Of a stretch of DNA of 64,000 nt, positions 35,507 to 45,650 are shown in pieces. The stretch is from an uncultured Bacteroides sp. (lineage in GTDB: Bacteria; Bacteroidota; Bacteroidia; Bacteroidales; Bacteroidaceae). The position numbers and the translations under genes were made by a program. Numbering within the stretch: the stretch's first letter is position 1; every line of letters begins with the position of its first letter. The notes beneath the pieces were generated by a model, which was not told the origin of the DNA, did not search any database, and saw nothing but the letters and a program-made list of their open reading frames with translations. The stretch covers positions 62,001 to 126,000 of the forward strand of contig NZ_OY782853.1 of assembly GCF_963678425.1 (NCBI RefSeq), given 5' to 3'.

Positions 35507-37198
35507 TTAAAAAACTCTATAGATACCATATGAAACCGGAGCAGATTCAATCTTCAGAATTTCTTTTTCTAAAGACATCTTACAAGATATAGTCTGAATA
35601 ATTGGTTTAACGTGCTTTGATTTACCATAGTTTTTAATCGATATTTGTCTATGTTGATTCGATGGATTAATTACTACAATTAAAGTTTCTTTGTCAGATT
35701 TTCTTTCGTAGACCAAAGGATAGATCTCTTTTCCCGATGAAAGAAACCTAATCTCACCGTTCGCTTTCAAAGCATCATGTGATTTTTTTAGTTGTATCAT
35801 CATCCTGGTAAATGACAGAAGTGATTCAGGATCATTCTTTTCACTTTGTACATTCGGATAATTGGGGCTGGAATCTACCGGCAAATATAGTTTCTCTGGC
35901 AGACAATCAGAAAAGCCTGCATTTTTGCCATTATTCCATTGCATTGGAGTTCTACTTCCTGCACGGTTAATAACTGTCACACTACCTTCCTTCACGGGAG
36001 CTTCTTCCTGAAACTTCATACCTATCTCATCTCCATAATAAATCAATGGCACAGTAGGAAGAGTAAGCAACAAAGTCATGACGGCTTTTAACTGAGGAAC
36101 TGTATTACGAGGACCGCAGCAAGGGCGCTGACGATCATGATTAGTTGTAGGCACACAAATATATCCGCTATTTCTGATAGCATCTAATTGACTAACCAAA
36201 TAATCTGAAAACTTTTGGGAATCACCTTTCCCATTTAAATCAAAATAGCAATCTTCCATTGCCCTTGATTTCATCTTTATATTATAAAATAATTCCTGAT
36301 ATCCACTTGCAGAAGTTTGAAATATGAAGTCAATCGGGAATCCTGCTTTATTAGATTCACTGGGATGTCCCCATTCCGGCAACAATACTATTTCCGGATA
36401 CTTCTTACGCATATTTTTCATAATATCATTCCAGAATTTATCTGTTTCAACCCATCCCGGATCATTTTTTATAAGTGAAGGAGCCATATCAACTCTAAAA
36501 CCATCACATCCTATACTCATCCAGAAATCAATTATCTTCATAATCTCTTTCTTATTCTTCTGAGGCCCTTCAGCTGTAACAGGTTGTTCCCAAAGATTAT
36601 TAGGATCTGGTTTTCCAAAGCCATAGTTTAATGCTGGTTGACAGTCAAAAAAGTTCTTCATAAATACCCCGTTCCTTTCAAAATGGCCAGATACAAACTT
36701 TTTAGGTTTTATAGTACTATCATTCGTCCAGATATATCTATCAGTATATTCATTCCTATCCTTCTGCTGAGAAGACTTAAACCAAGAGGATTCAATAGAA
36801 GTATGCCCTGGAACCAAATCTAAAAGGACTCTGATATGGCGTTTGTGTGCTTTATCAAAAAGTCTTTTCATATCTTCGTTTGTTCCATAACGTTTACCCA
36901 CTTTATAATAATCTATCACATCATATCCAGCGTCTTTATAAGCTGATTCAAAACATGGATTTATCCATATTGTATTACAGCCAAGCCAATTTATATAATC
37001 TAATTTATCTATGATTCCTTGAAGGTCTCCTATTCCATCATTGTTTGTATCCTTGAAGCTTTGAGGATATATTTGATAGAATACAGCAGTCTTTAACCAT
37101 GCAGGAGTAGGCGTTTGAGAGCTGGTCTGACGAGCATTTACTGTTGCAACTACAGCAAACAGAAATACTGTGGCTATAAATTTCTGTAACGATTTCAT
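35507..37198 (-). CDS. Secreted alpha-glucosidase-type enzyme, family GH13
   Basis: A 563-residue GH13 (beta/alpha)8 hydrolase resembling oligo-1,6-glucosidase/trehalose synthase members, with signal peptide MKSLQKFIATVFLFAVVATVNA. The catalytic triad is nucleophile D237 (GFRVDMAP), acid/base E275 (LLPEWGHP) and transition-state Asp D355 (TTNHDRQRP). Conserved YQIYPQSFKDTNNDGIGDL is at residues 41-59. A periplasmic alpha-glucosidase directly downstream of the phosphodiesterase/SusCD genes could remove alpha-glucose from a glucosylated glycerol-phosphate polymer or from glucosylglycerol. This link is inferred from position. An ordinary maltodextrin role is the alternative. Confidence 0.9.
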   Translation of the reverse strand: MKSLQKFIATVFLFAVVATVNARQTSSQTPTPAWLKTAVFYQIYPQSFKDTNNDGIGDLQGIIDKLDYINWLGCNTIWINPCFESAYKDAGYDVIDYYKVGKRYGTNEDMKRLFDKAHKRHIRVLLDLVPGHTSIESSWFKSSQQKDRNEYTDRYIWTNDSTIKPKKFVSGHFERNGVFMKNFFDCQPALNYGFGKPDPNNLWEQPVTAEGPQKNKKEIMKIIDFWMSIGCDGFRVDMAPSLIKNDPGWVETDKFWNDIMKNMRKKYPEIVLLPEWGHPSESNKAGFPIDFIFQTSASGYQELFYNIKMKSRAMEDCYFDLNGKGDSQKFSDYLVSQLDAIRNSGYICVPTTNHDRQRPCCGPRNTVPQLKAVMTLLLTLPTVPLIYYGDEIGMKFQEEAPVKEGSVTVINRAGSRTPMQWNNGKNAGFSDCLPEKLYLPVDSSPNYPNVQSEKNDPESLLSFTRMMIQLKKSHDALKANGEIRFLSSGKEIYPLVYERKSDKETLIVVINPSNQHRQISIKNYGKSKHVKPIIQTISCKMSLEKEILKIESAPVSYGIYRVF

Positions 37199-37252
37199 AA
37201 TTTATCGAGTTTAACAATAATCTAAAAGTGATCTTTTTAATTATACAATTTT

Positions 37253-37360
37253 TTAATTTATTCTTTTGGGTTCATTTATTTCCCGTTCACGAGTATTACC
37301 TTGATAAACCTTCACCAATATAACACCATGAGGAGCAACTGCTTTTGTAATATTAAATAT
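37253..37360 (-). pseudogene. 3' remnant of a deleted glycoside hydrolase gene
   Basis: Between the GH13 and phosphoesterase genes, one minus-strand frame reads NIFNITKAVAPHGVILVKVY followed by a charged tail and a TAA at 37253-37255. V-A-P-H-G-V-x-L-V-K-V is the usual last beta-strand motif of secreted hydrolases such as GH27 or GH31 enzymes. There is no start or catalytic domain: the frame runs into the phosphoesterase stop codon region. Most likely a hydrolase gene once stood here and was deleted up to its last ~35 codons. Confidence 0.55.
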
Positions 37361-37361
37361 A

Positions 37362-38915
37362 TTAATATGCCCCAGCTGTAGTCAGATCATTAATAATCTG
37401 ATCTTGTACATACTTATTTCCGAATCTGTCTATTGCTTCAACTTTTATTATTGCGCTCGGATTAGACATCTGGTATATGTATAAATGTTTTGCAGGCTGA
37501 CTGTAATTATCCAGATCACGTCCCACAACTCCTATGTGATATCCTTGAGACCATGCATCGGTGTCTATAGAAGTGGTTTTTGTCATATATCCTTTGTTTA
37601 CGCCATCTTCATATACATTCACCGTCCAGTTATCATCTGCATTCCAGATATTAGCAATTATGGTATTTTCTTTTTGCCCATATGTAAAATAACCATATGT
37701 TCCTCCAAAGCTTGAATTCCCTTTATGTAATCTGATCTGAAAACTCTTATCGAAATTAACACCTTTGTAATACCAATTAGTGATTTTATTTCCGCTTACT
37801 TCATATACAGCATACCCATTCGGAGTTCCATCTCCATTTATTACAGAATGCCACCATGCCCCACATGCAGCAGCATGAATATGCTCATAAGTCGATATGG
37901 GAGTGGTAACAGTGCAATTTTCACTATAATGTGTATGCCCGCACATCAAATGCACCTCTGAGAATCCTTTGAGTAATTCCAATATATTATTGCGGTTTAC
38001 AATACTAGTCGTATTACGTAATGGTATATGATAGTATAATATTACCATTTTTGATTTAGAAACATAACTCAAATCCTGTTTCAACCATTCAACCTGATCA
38101 CTAGTGAATCCTCCTGTATATGTAGTTGAATTAGAATACGAAACATCATCCAGACATACAAAATGGACCTCTCCCCTGTTAAATGAATAATTTAAAGGTC
38201 CAAAGGTTGAACAAAATACATTACTATTTCGTGGTTCACTAGTTGCAGTTCCTGCAACTTTATCATGATTCCCTATAGTTGTAAAAACGGGCATACTGGT
38301 TGATGAAACAATTGTCTTCATTTGGGTTTGTAAATCAGGCTTGTCACCAACCATGTCTCCCATGCACAAACCATAAACCGGTTTTGAACTAGCGTCTACA
38401 AACTTTTTTATATCTGACATAGTTTCATCTTTAAAACGAGTTACTTCACTATTGCTTGTAACCTGAGGATCTCCAATGCAGATAAGATTAAAATTTGTTT
38501 CGGAACCAGATAATTTATTCAGCTTAAAATCATATCTTTCCTTACTTGTTGATATCTTCTGATAAAAAGTGGCAGCACTAGCTTTATAATCAGCTGGAGC
38601 TGTATAATACACAAAAGTGGTTTTATTATTTTTCTTCATCTGGTATATACCTTTATTGTCTGTCTGAGTGCAGGTAAATCCATCAGTTACAACAACTCCT
38701 TCTATAGGCTTTCCTTCTGTATCGCCGATAAATCCGTATAAATCCATACCTGATTTAGGTGTTATCACTATTGTCGTATTGTCTGAAGGAGCAGAATCGC
38801 TGCTTCCGCAACTATATAATGCAACTACACTCAACAACGAAACACATAAAACTAAAAGAAAGCTCAAATAGGAGGTGACACATCTTCTATTTTTTTCTAA
38901 AAAAAAAATTTTCAT
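37362..38915 (-). CDS. Calcineurin-like phosphoesterase lipoprotein (MetallophosN-calcineurin-MetallophosC)
   Basis: A 517-residue envelope phosphoesterase. The ATG at 38915 is preferred over a longer frame because it opens a lipoprotein signal with lipobox L-Y-S-C36. An N-terminal beta-sandwich (GFIGDTEGKPIEGVVVTDG) of the carboxypeptidase-regulatory type is followed by the metal site: CIGDPQ, G-D-M, G-N-H-D, YYHIPL and G-H-T-H. A C-terminal beta domain holds RLHKGNSSFGGTYG. The family includes phosphodiesterases acting on diverse esters. Its place just after SusCD and the BACON lipoprotein suggests it cleaves the imported phosphodiester or polymer at the cell surface or in the periplasm. 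Confidence 0.88.
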   Translation of the reverse strand: MKIFFLEKNRRCVTSYLSFLLVLCVSLLSVVALYSCGSSDSAPSDNTTIVITPKSGMDLYGFIGDTEGKPIEGVVVTDGFTCTQTDNKGIYQMKKNNKTTFVYYTAPADYKASAATFYQKISTSKERYDFKLNKLSGSETNFNLICIGDPQVTSNSEVTRFKDETMSDIKKFVDASSKPVYGLCMGDMVGDKPDLQTQMKTIVSSTSMPVFTTIGNHDKVAGTATSEPRNSNVFCSTFGPLNYSFNRGEVHFVCLDDVSYSNSTTYTGGFTSDQVEWLKQDLSYVSKSKMVILYYHIPLRNTTSIVNRNNILELLKGFSEVHLMCGHTHYSENCTVTTPISTYEHIHAAACGAWWHSVINGDGTPNGYAVYEVSGNKITNWYYKGVNFDKSFQIRLHKGNSSFGGTYGYFTYGQKENTIIANIWNADDNWTVNVYEDGVNKGYMTKTTSIDTDAWSQGYHIGVVGRDLDNYSQPAKHLYIYQMSNPSAIIKVEAIDRFGNKYVQDQIINDLTTAGAY

Positions 38916-38951
38916 AATACTTCTATTTTTTATAAAAAAGAAATCAACGAC

Positions 38952-39010
38952 TAATTTAATAAAGATAAGTCTCATACAAAAATTGCATAAGACTTATCTT
39001 TATTAAATTA
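38952..39010 (-). terminator. Perfect 21-bp stem hairpin within the cluster
   Basis: Arms 38952-38972 and 38990-39010 are perfect reverse complements over 21 bases with a 17-base loop. The hairpin starts directly after the stop codon of the BACON lipoprotein gene. On the minus strand it ends TTTATTAAATTAG. It probably reduces read-through to the phosphoesterase gene or protects the 3' end of susCD mRNA. Confidence 0.8.
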
Positions 39011-40261
39011 TCAATTTGCCCTAGATACTACAATATCGTCAATGCAGAAACGTTGTTTAGCAATAGCCGGAGCACTAAAAACAATCTGACTAGCAGGAGT
39101 TGCATCAGTTATCTTAAATTCAACACTTTCCCATACTCTATCGGTACCTGGTTTCATTTTATATTCACTGATCGAGCTTGTTCCTCCATTCAGAACTTTT
39201 ATATACAATGTTCCACCTGCATCTTCGAAATATTGGCTTACTTTGAAAGAAACATTCAAATTTACCTTATCTAAAGGGATATTACTCAATGGCGGTGAAA
39301 TTAATTGCCCATCCGTACTAGTTGCCGTTCCTATCTTAATAAATCCAGGTCGTTCATATACTCGTTTCCCGCTCCATCCGGAAAATCCTCTTAATTCTCT
39401 ATACGAAGTAGCCATAGAACTTGCCAAATCTCCTGATCCGTCAGTTCCAGCAGTACATGCACTTGCAGCTTTTGTCTCATCTATAACATTACCATCACTT
39501 CCGGCAATAAAGCTACCTTTTATACCAGCCAAATTAGCTACACAATCTCCGCCCCATAGCATAAGACCAAAATGTTGTTCAAAATATGTTTCACTCATTA
39601 CTGTTGCTGCGGTTGTAACAGTTGCAACTGCTTCATCATCCGTAGTAACAGTAAATGAAACACTACCTGAAACCAGAGGAGTACCAGTTATTGGCATCTT
39701 AATAGTTCCCTCAGCAGCATCAAGTTCAGCAGTGAAGCTATTAACAGAAATACCGCTAGCACCAGGACCTGAAATGCTTGTCGTAAATACTACCTTCTGA
39801 CCAACATATCCATAGGTATAAGGAATATTGATAGTAGCATTTTCTATCTTCTGACCTGCTTTAAGAGTACTTGAGAGAGAAGGAGTTTTCAGCGTTAGAG
39901 GCTTACCTTCTTCCTGACTTAAAGCAACGTTGAGATCTTTCCCTGCTGCATGAAGTACGAACTCGCCTTTACGGACAGCTCCTTTATTTCTTTTAACACT
40001 GATATTCACAACTTCTCTTGTTGTGCCATCACCTTTACCAGATACAGCACTCAATGTGTACCAACTATCATCTGTTGTTATGCTCCACTCTCCATCTGTA
40101 CAGACAGTAAACTTCTGTGTTGATTCAGCATAAGAGAATTCCATTGCATCAGTACTTCTCAAAACAAAAGGATCATCTTTATCAGAGCATGCAGTTATAA
40201 CAAATATGCCAATAAACAGGCATAATAAACTTTTATACAAACTATATTCTTTCATATTCAT
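39011..40261 (-). CDS. BACON-domain surface lipoprotein (SusE/F position)
   Basis: A lipoprotein of about 416 residues. The lipobox is V-I-T-A-C and the mature N-terminus C-S-D-K-D-D matches the Bacteroides lipoprotein export signal (Lys plus acidic residues), so surface exposure is likely. A BACON-like domain (~residues 40-115, EFSYAESTQKFTVCTDGEWSI and VALSQEEG) is followed by an Ig-like region and a C-terminal jelly-roll. Start: Met codons at 40261 and 40255 are both possible; the earlier in-frame codon at 40288 would overlap SusD. In this position after SusD such proteins usually bind the ligand of the system, here perhaps a glycerol-phosphate polymer. Confidence 0.8.
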   Translation of the reverse strand: MNMKEYSLYKSLLCLFIGIFVITACSDKDDPFVLRSTDAMEFSYAESTQKFTVCTDGEWSITTDDSWYTLSAVSGKGDGTTREVVNISVKRNKGAVRKGEFVLHAAGKDLNVALSQEEGKPLTLKTPSLSSTLKAGQKIENATINIPYTYGYVGQKVVFTTSISGPGASGISVNSFTAELDAAEGTIKMPITGTPLVSGSVSFTVTTDDEAVATVTTAATVMSETYFEQHFGLMLWGGDCVANLAGIKGSFIAGSDGNVIDETKAASACTAGTDGSGDLASSMATSYRELRGFSGWSGKRVYERPGFIKIGTATSTDGQLISPPLSNIPLDKVNLNVSFKVSQYFEDAGGTLYIKVLNGGTSSISEYKMKPGTDRVWESVEFKITDATPASQIVFSAPAIAKQRFCIDDIVVSRAN

Positions 40262-40281
40262 TCTTCTGTTACTAATTATTT

Positions 40282-42069
40282 TTACCATCCATAATTTTGA
40301 GTAAGATTAGGATTCTTTACAATTGCAGTCTGAGGGACTGGATGTAAGTACCTATTTTCAGTCCATACAGTTTCATTCTTCTTCTGCAACATTCCGTTAG
40401 CATAAGTAAAATAGGTAGTTTTACTTAGGTTGACATAATAAATATTCTTATCCGTAGTGCTAGGAGCTTTATCTACAACCATAAGATCGGCTTTGCCATC
40501 TCCATTTATATCATATCCCACATTTTTCTGGGGTATATATATGCTTGACCAGCTTTTGGTAAGAAGATCTCCCTGAGCCCAGCGCATAAGATCGTCATAT
40601 CTCAAACTACCTTCCATAAATAACTCAATAGCTCTTTCACGCCTAATTTCAAGGAGCCATTTATCTGTGATTTTATTGTTATAATAAGTAATCAGGTACT
40701 GGTCAGCTGTTGTAGGGGCTGTTCCCACAACTCCAGCTCTTTCGCGTAACAACTTAATAGTTTTATTCCATATAGCTTCATCAAATGCACCTAATTCATA
40801 TTTTGCTTCTGCATAATCTAGCAAAATTTCTGCATAACGGAAAACTGGGATCGAATTATAACTATTACCAGTCGATTCATAGCTATCATCGTCAATATTA
40901 TATTTAATTATCTGGAAACCAGTATAAGTTATATTCCAATTTGATTTCCACAATGTAGCAACGCCCCCTACTTTCTTTATAAATCCTGGAGTTATCATTG
41001 ACTGCATTAAACGATAATCTCTGTTTTTAACTTCATTTATATACTGAATTGTATCATAATTAGCCTTATCTGTAAAACGACTTCCATCCAGACATAGATA
41101 AGTATTTACAAACTCATTTGTTGGAGACCATCTGTTTGTGTTATTTCCCGCAGAATTAAAACGAAGAGTAGCATCATGCATGGCAACATCTGCCTGATAC
41201 TCACGAGCAAATATTACTTCTTTATAATTCACTTTTTGTTGTGTAAACAAACTCCTGTACTGAGTTTTCACATCTGCAGAGGTAGATACTAAACTAAACT
41301 TTCCAGAATTCATTAATTCTTCGCAAGCTGATATAGCTTCATTTAAGAAGCGAGTACTGGCACCTGTGTCTGACCATGCTTTTCCTGTAGAAGGATTAGT
41401 CGTATGGCATTTCCTATAAGTTCCTTCAAATAAACAAATCCTTGCTTTTAATGCCAATGCTACATAACGATTTATTAACGTTGTGTTAGTATATACAGCA
41501 TTTGTAGAACAGTTACTAACAGCATAGTTAATATCTTTCAGTACACTATCCATTACACATTCCCTACTATCGCGTGCTTTATAAAGCATTATGCTATCAT
41601 TATCCTCAATAGGAGTATTATACCATGGAACATCGCCAAAGTCTTTTACTTTATCAAAATAAAACCAAGCTCTCCAGAAACGTCCTATTCCTTCATAATG
41701 ATTAAGGGTGGATTGACCCACTTTAGATGATGCCTTATGCATATTTGCCAAGAAATAATTTATCCGATAAAGATTTTTCCAGTCAGAGGAACTCCACCCT
41801 GATTGCTTTGTATAATCCCAACCATCCTGAAGAAATGACTGAACAGAGCTAACGGCCAGGTAGTCTGCACAATCACCACCAGTGTATGTTAAATCTGCTG
41901 CATCGGGCATCATATATTGAAGTAACCCATTGGTATATATTTTCAAGTCGTTTTCGGATTTAAAAAACTCATCAGAACCAATCGTATTGTAGGGATCACG
42001 CGTCAGGAATTCATCGCAAGAAGTGAGCCCCATACTTAATATAAATATTCCTAATATTATCTTTTTCAT
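40282..42069 (-). CDS. SusD-like nutrient-binding lipoprotein
   Basis: A 595-residue SusD/RagB family outer-membrane lipoprotein that captures substrate over the SusC channel. Lipobox L-T-S-C is followed by DEFLTRDP, the classical SusD opening. The N-terminal part carries tetratricopeptide-like helices (WRAWFYFDKVKDFGDVPWY is the family signature), and the C-terminus has RRERAIELFMEGSLRYDDLMRW. It is 19 bp downstream of susC. The ligand is unknown; the neighbouring phosphodiesterases suggest a phosphorylated glycerol compound. Confidence 0.95.
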   Translation of the reverse strand: MKKIILGIFILSMGLTSCDEFLTRDPYNTIGSDEFFKSENDLKIYTNGLLQYMMPDAADLTYTGGDCADYLAVSSVQSFLQDGWDYTKQSGWSSSDWKNLYRINYFLANMHKASSKVGQSTLNHYEGIGRFWRAWFYFDKVKDFGDVPWYNTPIEDNDSIMLYKARDSRECVMDSVLKDINYAVSNCSTNAVYTNTTLINRYVALALKARICLFEGTYRKCHTTNPSTGKAWSDTGASTRFLNEAISACEELMNSGKFSLVSTSADVKTQYRSLFTQQKVNYKEVIFAREYQADVAMHDATLRFNSAGNNTNRWSPTNEFVNTYLCLDGSRFTDKANYDTIQYINEVKNRDYRLMQSMITPGFIKKVGGVATLWKSNWNITYTGFQIIKYNIDDDSYESTGNSYNSIPVFRYAEILLDYAEAKYELGAFDEAIWNKTIKLLRERAGVVGTAPTTADQYLITYYNNKITDKWLLEIRRERAIELFMEGSLRYDDLMRWAQGDLLTKSWSSIYIPQKNVGYDINGDGKADLMVVDKAPSTTDKNIYYVNLSKTTYFTYANGMLQKKNETVWTENRYLHPVPQTAIVKNPNLTQNYGW

Positions 42070-42088
42070 AATCTATTGCTCTTTATTG

Positions 42089-45000
42089 TTAAAACGTAAT
42101 ATTGATACCAAACGTAAAACTTTTCATCATAGGATAGCTATAGCCATCTCCGGCACCACCTTTATCATTGTAATAATCAGAGTCTCCAGCTTCAATTACC
42201 TCAGGGTCAAAGTTCTTTGCCCATTTATGCATTGGTGTAAATGTAAGAAGATTTTCACCCGTTACATATACTTTAAGATCCTGAATTCCAATTTTATGAA
42301 CAATCCGCATCGGGAATGCATAATCTATTGTCAGAGTCTTTAAACGAAGATAAGATGCATCCTGAAGATATTTATCATTTGCGTTTGACAAAGCGCCACC
42401 AGCAACTTGTGCAATGTAACTACGGAAACGAGGCCAATAAGCATTCCCATTTACTATATTCCCATCGGCATCGACATTTGCCTGATTTGCTTCATTATGC
42501 CATGGAAGTGCAAATCCGTAAGGACGTCCATACTGTCCCCAGAAATAGGAAGATTCTTTTGCAGGATACCAGTCTCTCTTTCCAACACCCTGCCAGAACA
42601 TTGAAATGCCAATGCCATTCCAGTTTGCACCCAGATTAATTCCATAGCAGTAACGTGGCGAGGTATTTCCTATAATGTCAAGGTCTCCGTGATCCGCCAA
42701 GGTATTACTGCCATTCGTTATTACATTATCATTATTCAAATTCTTAAATTTGATATCACCCGCTTCCCATACATTCCCAGCACCATTATAGTTTGTAAAC
42801 TGCTTCTGAGAAGGGGAATTAGCAACATCTTCTTTGTTCTGGAAGAAACCAGCAACCCGATAGCCCCAGATTTCGCCAATCTTCATGCCCTCGTAATAGT
42901 TTGTTGAGTATATTGTAGGAAGTGTATTAGTCGTAGAGGTGTATTTAGTTACATAAGTCTCATTATCCCATAACATAAGCTTCACATTATAATTAAAGTC
43001 CTTTCCTGCTACTTTAAAACGATCACGCCATCCAATGCTAAATTCCCAACCATCAGTTCTCATATTTGCATAGTTCCCATAAGGAGCACTATTTCCATAT
43101 ACAGCCGGAAGTTCTTCGCCAGCAACATACATATTAGTAGTATAACGTTTGTAATAATCAAATACAGAATTTAAACGTCCTTGAAACAAATCTATATCAA
43201 TACCAGCATCATATGTAGTTGCCTTCTCCCATGTAAGACTTGAAGGATTCGGGGTTGGAGCTGTTGTATAAGGGCTGTACTGTCCATTAATTAAAACTGT
43301 AGATTTTGAAACACTCATAGTAGACAAATATTGATAAGGATCTACTAATCCATTACCGGAAGTACCAGCAGATGCACGTATTTTAAGATTGTCTAACCAG
43401 CTTTCTTTAGCTGACTTCATGAATGGTTCTTCAGATATTCTCCATCCAGCAGATGCTGAAGGAAAGAATCCCCATTGTTGATTAGTTGGAAACTTTGATG
43501 TTCCGTCATATCGTCCACTAGCCTCAAGTAAGTACTTTCCTTTATAAGAATAGTTTGTTCGGAAGAATGTTCCAACAAATCCCCAGGAATAACTGCCATT
43601 ATCTTTAATTGAATAATTATCACCATCTACCAATGAAAAGTTTGGTTTATCAGGAAGCAGTAATCCTTGGCGATTAACAAGTATAGATTTATAGATTTTA
43701 TCTTCAATATTCCATCCTCCAAGAACTTTCAGTGAATGGTTTTCTCCTAATTTCGGTGTATATGTCAAGGTTGCATTTGCTGCCAGATATTCATTATTAT
43801 AAGTACGCTTCTCCAGATAACTAAAAGACTGATGTTGAACTGATACGGTAGGACTAACATAGCCGGTATACAAATTACCAATCTGATCTCGTTCTGACTG
43901 ATTATAAAAATAGGTAAAGTCTGCTTTTGCAACTAACACATCTTTAAGAATATCAGCTGTAAGTGTGGTTGTATTTCTCAAATCTAATTTATTATTTTCC
44001 TGGTAAGATGTACCTTCTGCAAAGCCAGCCCAACCTGTATAAACTGAAGCCTCAGTCCATGTTCCATCGATATTTTTCTCAAGAGCCATAGGGAAAGCTT
44101 GTTGCTCAAGCTGACGTTGAATAGGAAATATTTGAGACATATCAGTCGTACTATTAGAATACATAACAATAGGCTCATGATATTTTCTTCTGAAAAAATC
44201 CATATTATTTTCCAGTTTTAACCATGGTTTAAGCTTAACAGTTCCTTTAGCACGGAGATTATATCTTTTAAAGTTTTCATTTCCTTTATTATAAATACCA
44301 TCGTATTTATAGAATGCTCCGGACACCATGTAAGTTGCAATATCACTACCTCCTGAAATGCTAACATTGTGCTGAGTAGCAAATGTATTATCCTTATAAA
44401 TGATGTCATGCCAGTCTGTGTTGCCAAAATAATCATAATACCCTTTAGCATTTACACGGGCCTTTTCTAGTGTCGGATCTGCATCCCTTTTTGCAAGTTC
44501 ATCATACCAATCGTTCCAGGTTACTATATATTTATTAAACACATTATTAATCGTACTTGGAGCCTGCCCTTTGTAGTTGTAATAAGAGTTATAAAAAGAA
44601 TTTGTCCATTGTAGTCCATTTGTTACAACCTCAGGTTCTACTGTACGTTTCATTAAAGAGACATTAGCACTGTACTGTATTTTTGGTTTGCCAGCAACAG
44701 CAGCTTTAGTAGTGACCAATACCACCCCAAAAGATCCTCTTGCCCCATAAACAGCTGTGGAAGAAGCGTCTTTTAATACAGATATACTTGCTATGTCTTC
44801 AGAATTGACAGTGGTAAGATCTCCTTCTACACCGTCAATTAAAACCAATGCAGATCCTCCGGCACCAATAGAATTGACTGCACTACGAATATGAATAGCA
44901 GCACTTCGAGAAGGTTTGCCATCAGACATTGTAATGGTCAGTCCAGGAATTTCACCTTGCATGGAGCGAACAATATTCGGATTAGATCTATTTTCCAAGA

Positions 45001-45484
45001 CCTTACCTGACACTTGCTCTATAGCACCTACAATATCACGTTTTTTCTGTACGCCATAACCAATCACAACAACCTCATCCAATGCTTTTGCATTTTCCTT
45101 AAGTTGAATAGTTAGATTATTTTTCTTACCAACAATTACATCTTGCTCACTAAATCCAATAAATGTAACATGCAGTGTTGCATCTTCTTTTATACTTAAT
45201 GAGAAGAAGCCATCGAGATTAGTTATGGTCCCGTTTGTTGTACCTTTCTCAAGTACATTAGCTCCAATAATAGGATCACCTTTCTCATCCTTAATAATAC
45301 CTGTTACTTTTTTTGTTTTCTGTTGTGTTGTAGATTCATTATCCGTACCACTTCCCATTGAATTTAACTTTATTTTATTATTCATGCTATTTGTTCCAGC
45401 AAAAGTCTCCGGAATCAAAAAGAATAACAAATAAAGCATTACATGCATTAATTGAAAATAATTTTTGTGATTTTTCATACTCAT
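42089..45484 (-). CDS. SusC/RagA-type TonB-dependent outer-membrane transporter
   Basis: A 1131-residue TonB-dependent transporter. After a signal sequence it has a carboxypeptidase-D-regulatory-like domain (VTGIIKDEKGDPIIGANVLEKG). The TonB-box/plug follows with LDEVVVIGYGVQKK and a plug domain (PNIVRSMQGEIPGLTI, GSALVLIDGVEGD), then a large beta-barrel ending in phenylalanine (FTFGINITF). A second Met two codons inside (MKNHKN) could be the true start. It pairs with SusD to import an oligomer. In most PULs an HTCS, SusR or ECF sigma lies nearby; here DeoR-type genes upstream of the cluster are the only regulators. Confidence 0.96.
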   Translation of the reverse strand: MSMKNHKNYFQLMHVMLYLLFFLIPETFAGTNSMNNKIKLNSMGSGTDNESTTQQKTKKVTGIIKDEKGDPIIGANVLEKGTTNGTITNLDGFFSLSIKEDATLHVTFIGFSEQDVIVGKKNNLTIQLKENAKALDEVVVIGYGVQKKRDIVGAIEQVSGKVLENRSNPNIVRSMQGEIPGLTITMSDGKPSRSAAIHIRSAVNSIGAGGSALVLIDGVEGDLTTVNSEDIASISVLKDASSTAVYGARGSFGVVLVTTKAAVAGKPKIQYSANVSLMKRTVEPEVVTNGLQWTNSFYNSYYNYKGQAPSTINNVFNKYIVTWNDWYDELAKRDADPTLEKARVNAKGYYDYFGNTDWHDIIYKDNTFATQHNVSISGGSDIATYMVSGAFYKYDGIYNKGNENFKRYNLRAKGTVKLKPWLKLENNMDFFRRKYHEPIVMYSNSTTDMSQIFPIQRQLEQQAFPMALEKNIDGTWTEASVYTGWAGFAEGTSYQENNKLDLRNTTTLTADILKDVLVAKADFTYFYNQSERDQIGNLYTGYVSPTVSVQHQSFSYLEKRTYNNEYLAANATLTYTPKLGENHSLKVLGGWNIEDKIYKSILVNRQGLLLPDKPNFSLVDGDNYSIKDNGSYSWGFVGTFFRTNYSYKGKYLLEASGRYDGTSKFPTNQQWGFFPSASAGWRISEEPFMKSAKESWLDNLKIRASAGTSGNGLVDPYQYLSTMSVSKSTVLINGQYSPYTTAPTPNPSSLTWEKATTYDAGIDIDLFQGRLNSVFDYYKRYTTNMYVAGEELPAVYGNSAPYGNYANMRTDGWEFSIGWRDRFKVAGKDFNYNVKLMLWDNETYVTKYTSTTNTLPTIYSTNYYEGMKIGEIWGYRVAGFFQNKEDVANSPSQKQFTNYNGAGNVWEAGDIKFKNLNNDNVITNGSNTLADHGDLDIIGNTSPRYCYGINLGANWNGIGISMFWQGVGKRDWYPAKESSYFWGQYGRPYGFALPWHNEANQANVDADGNIVNGNAYWPRFRSYIAQVAGGALSNANDKYLQDASYLRLKTLTIDYAFPMRIVHKIGIQDLKVYVTGENLLTFTPMHKWAKNFDPEVIEAGDSDYYNDKGGAGDGYSYPMMKSFTFGINITF

Positions 45485-45616
45485 TATAATTAAACATTAA
45501 CAATACAAAAGAGACTCATAAATTGGCTTATTCATAAAAAACAAGTCAATATATTTAAGGTAAAAAATGACATTTATAATTTTTAGATACGTAAATATTA
45601 AGGTAGCATCTATAAG

Positions 45617-45624
45617 CAAATCTA
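45617..45624 (-). promoter_or_regulatory. Candidate -7 box (TAGATTTG) for susCD
   Basis: TAGATTTG on the minus strand lies 133 bases upstream of the SusC start, with TTGTC at about the -33 distance. It would give susCD a promoter separate from the upstream glp-like genes. Confidence 0.4.
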
Positions 45625-45650
45625 TTTTTATTAGCACTTTATAGACAATA

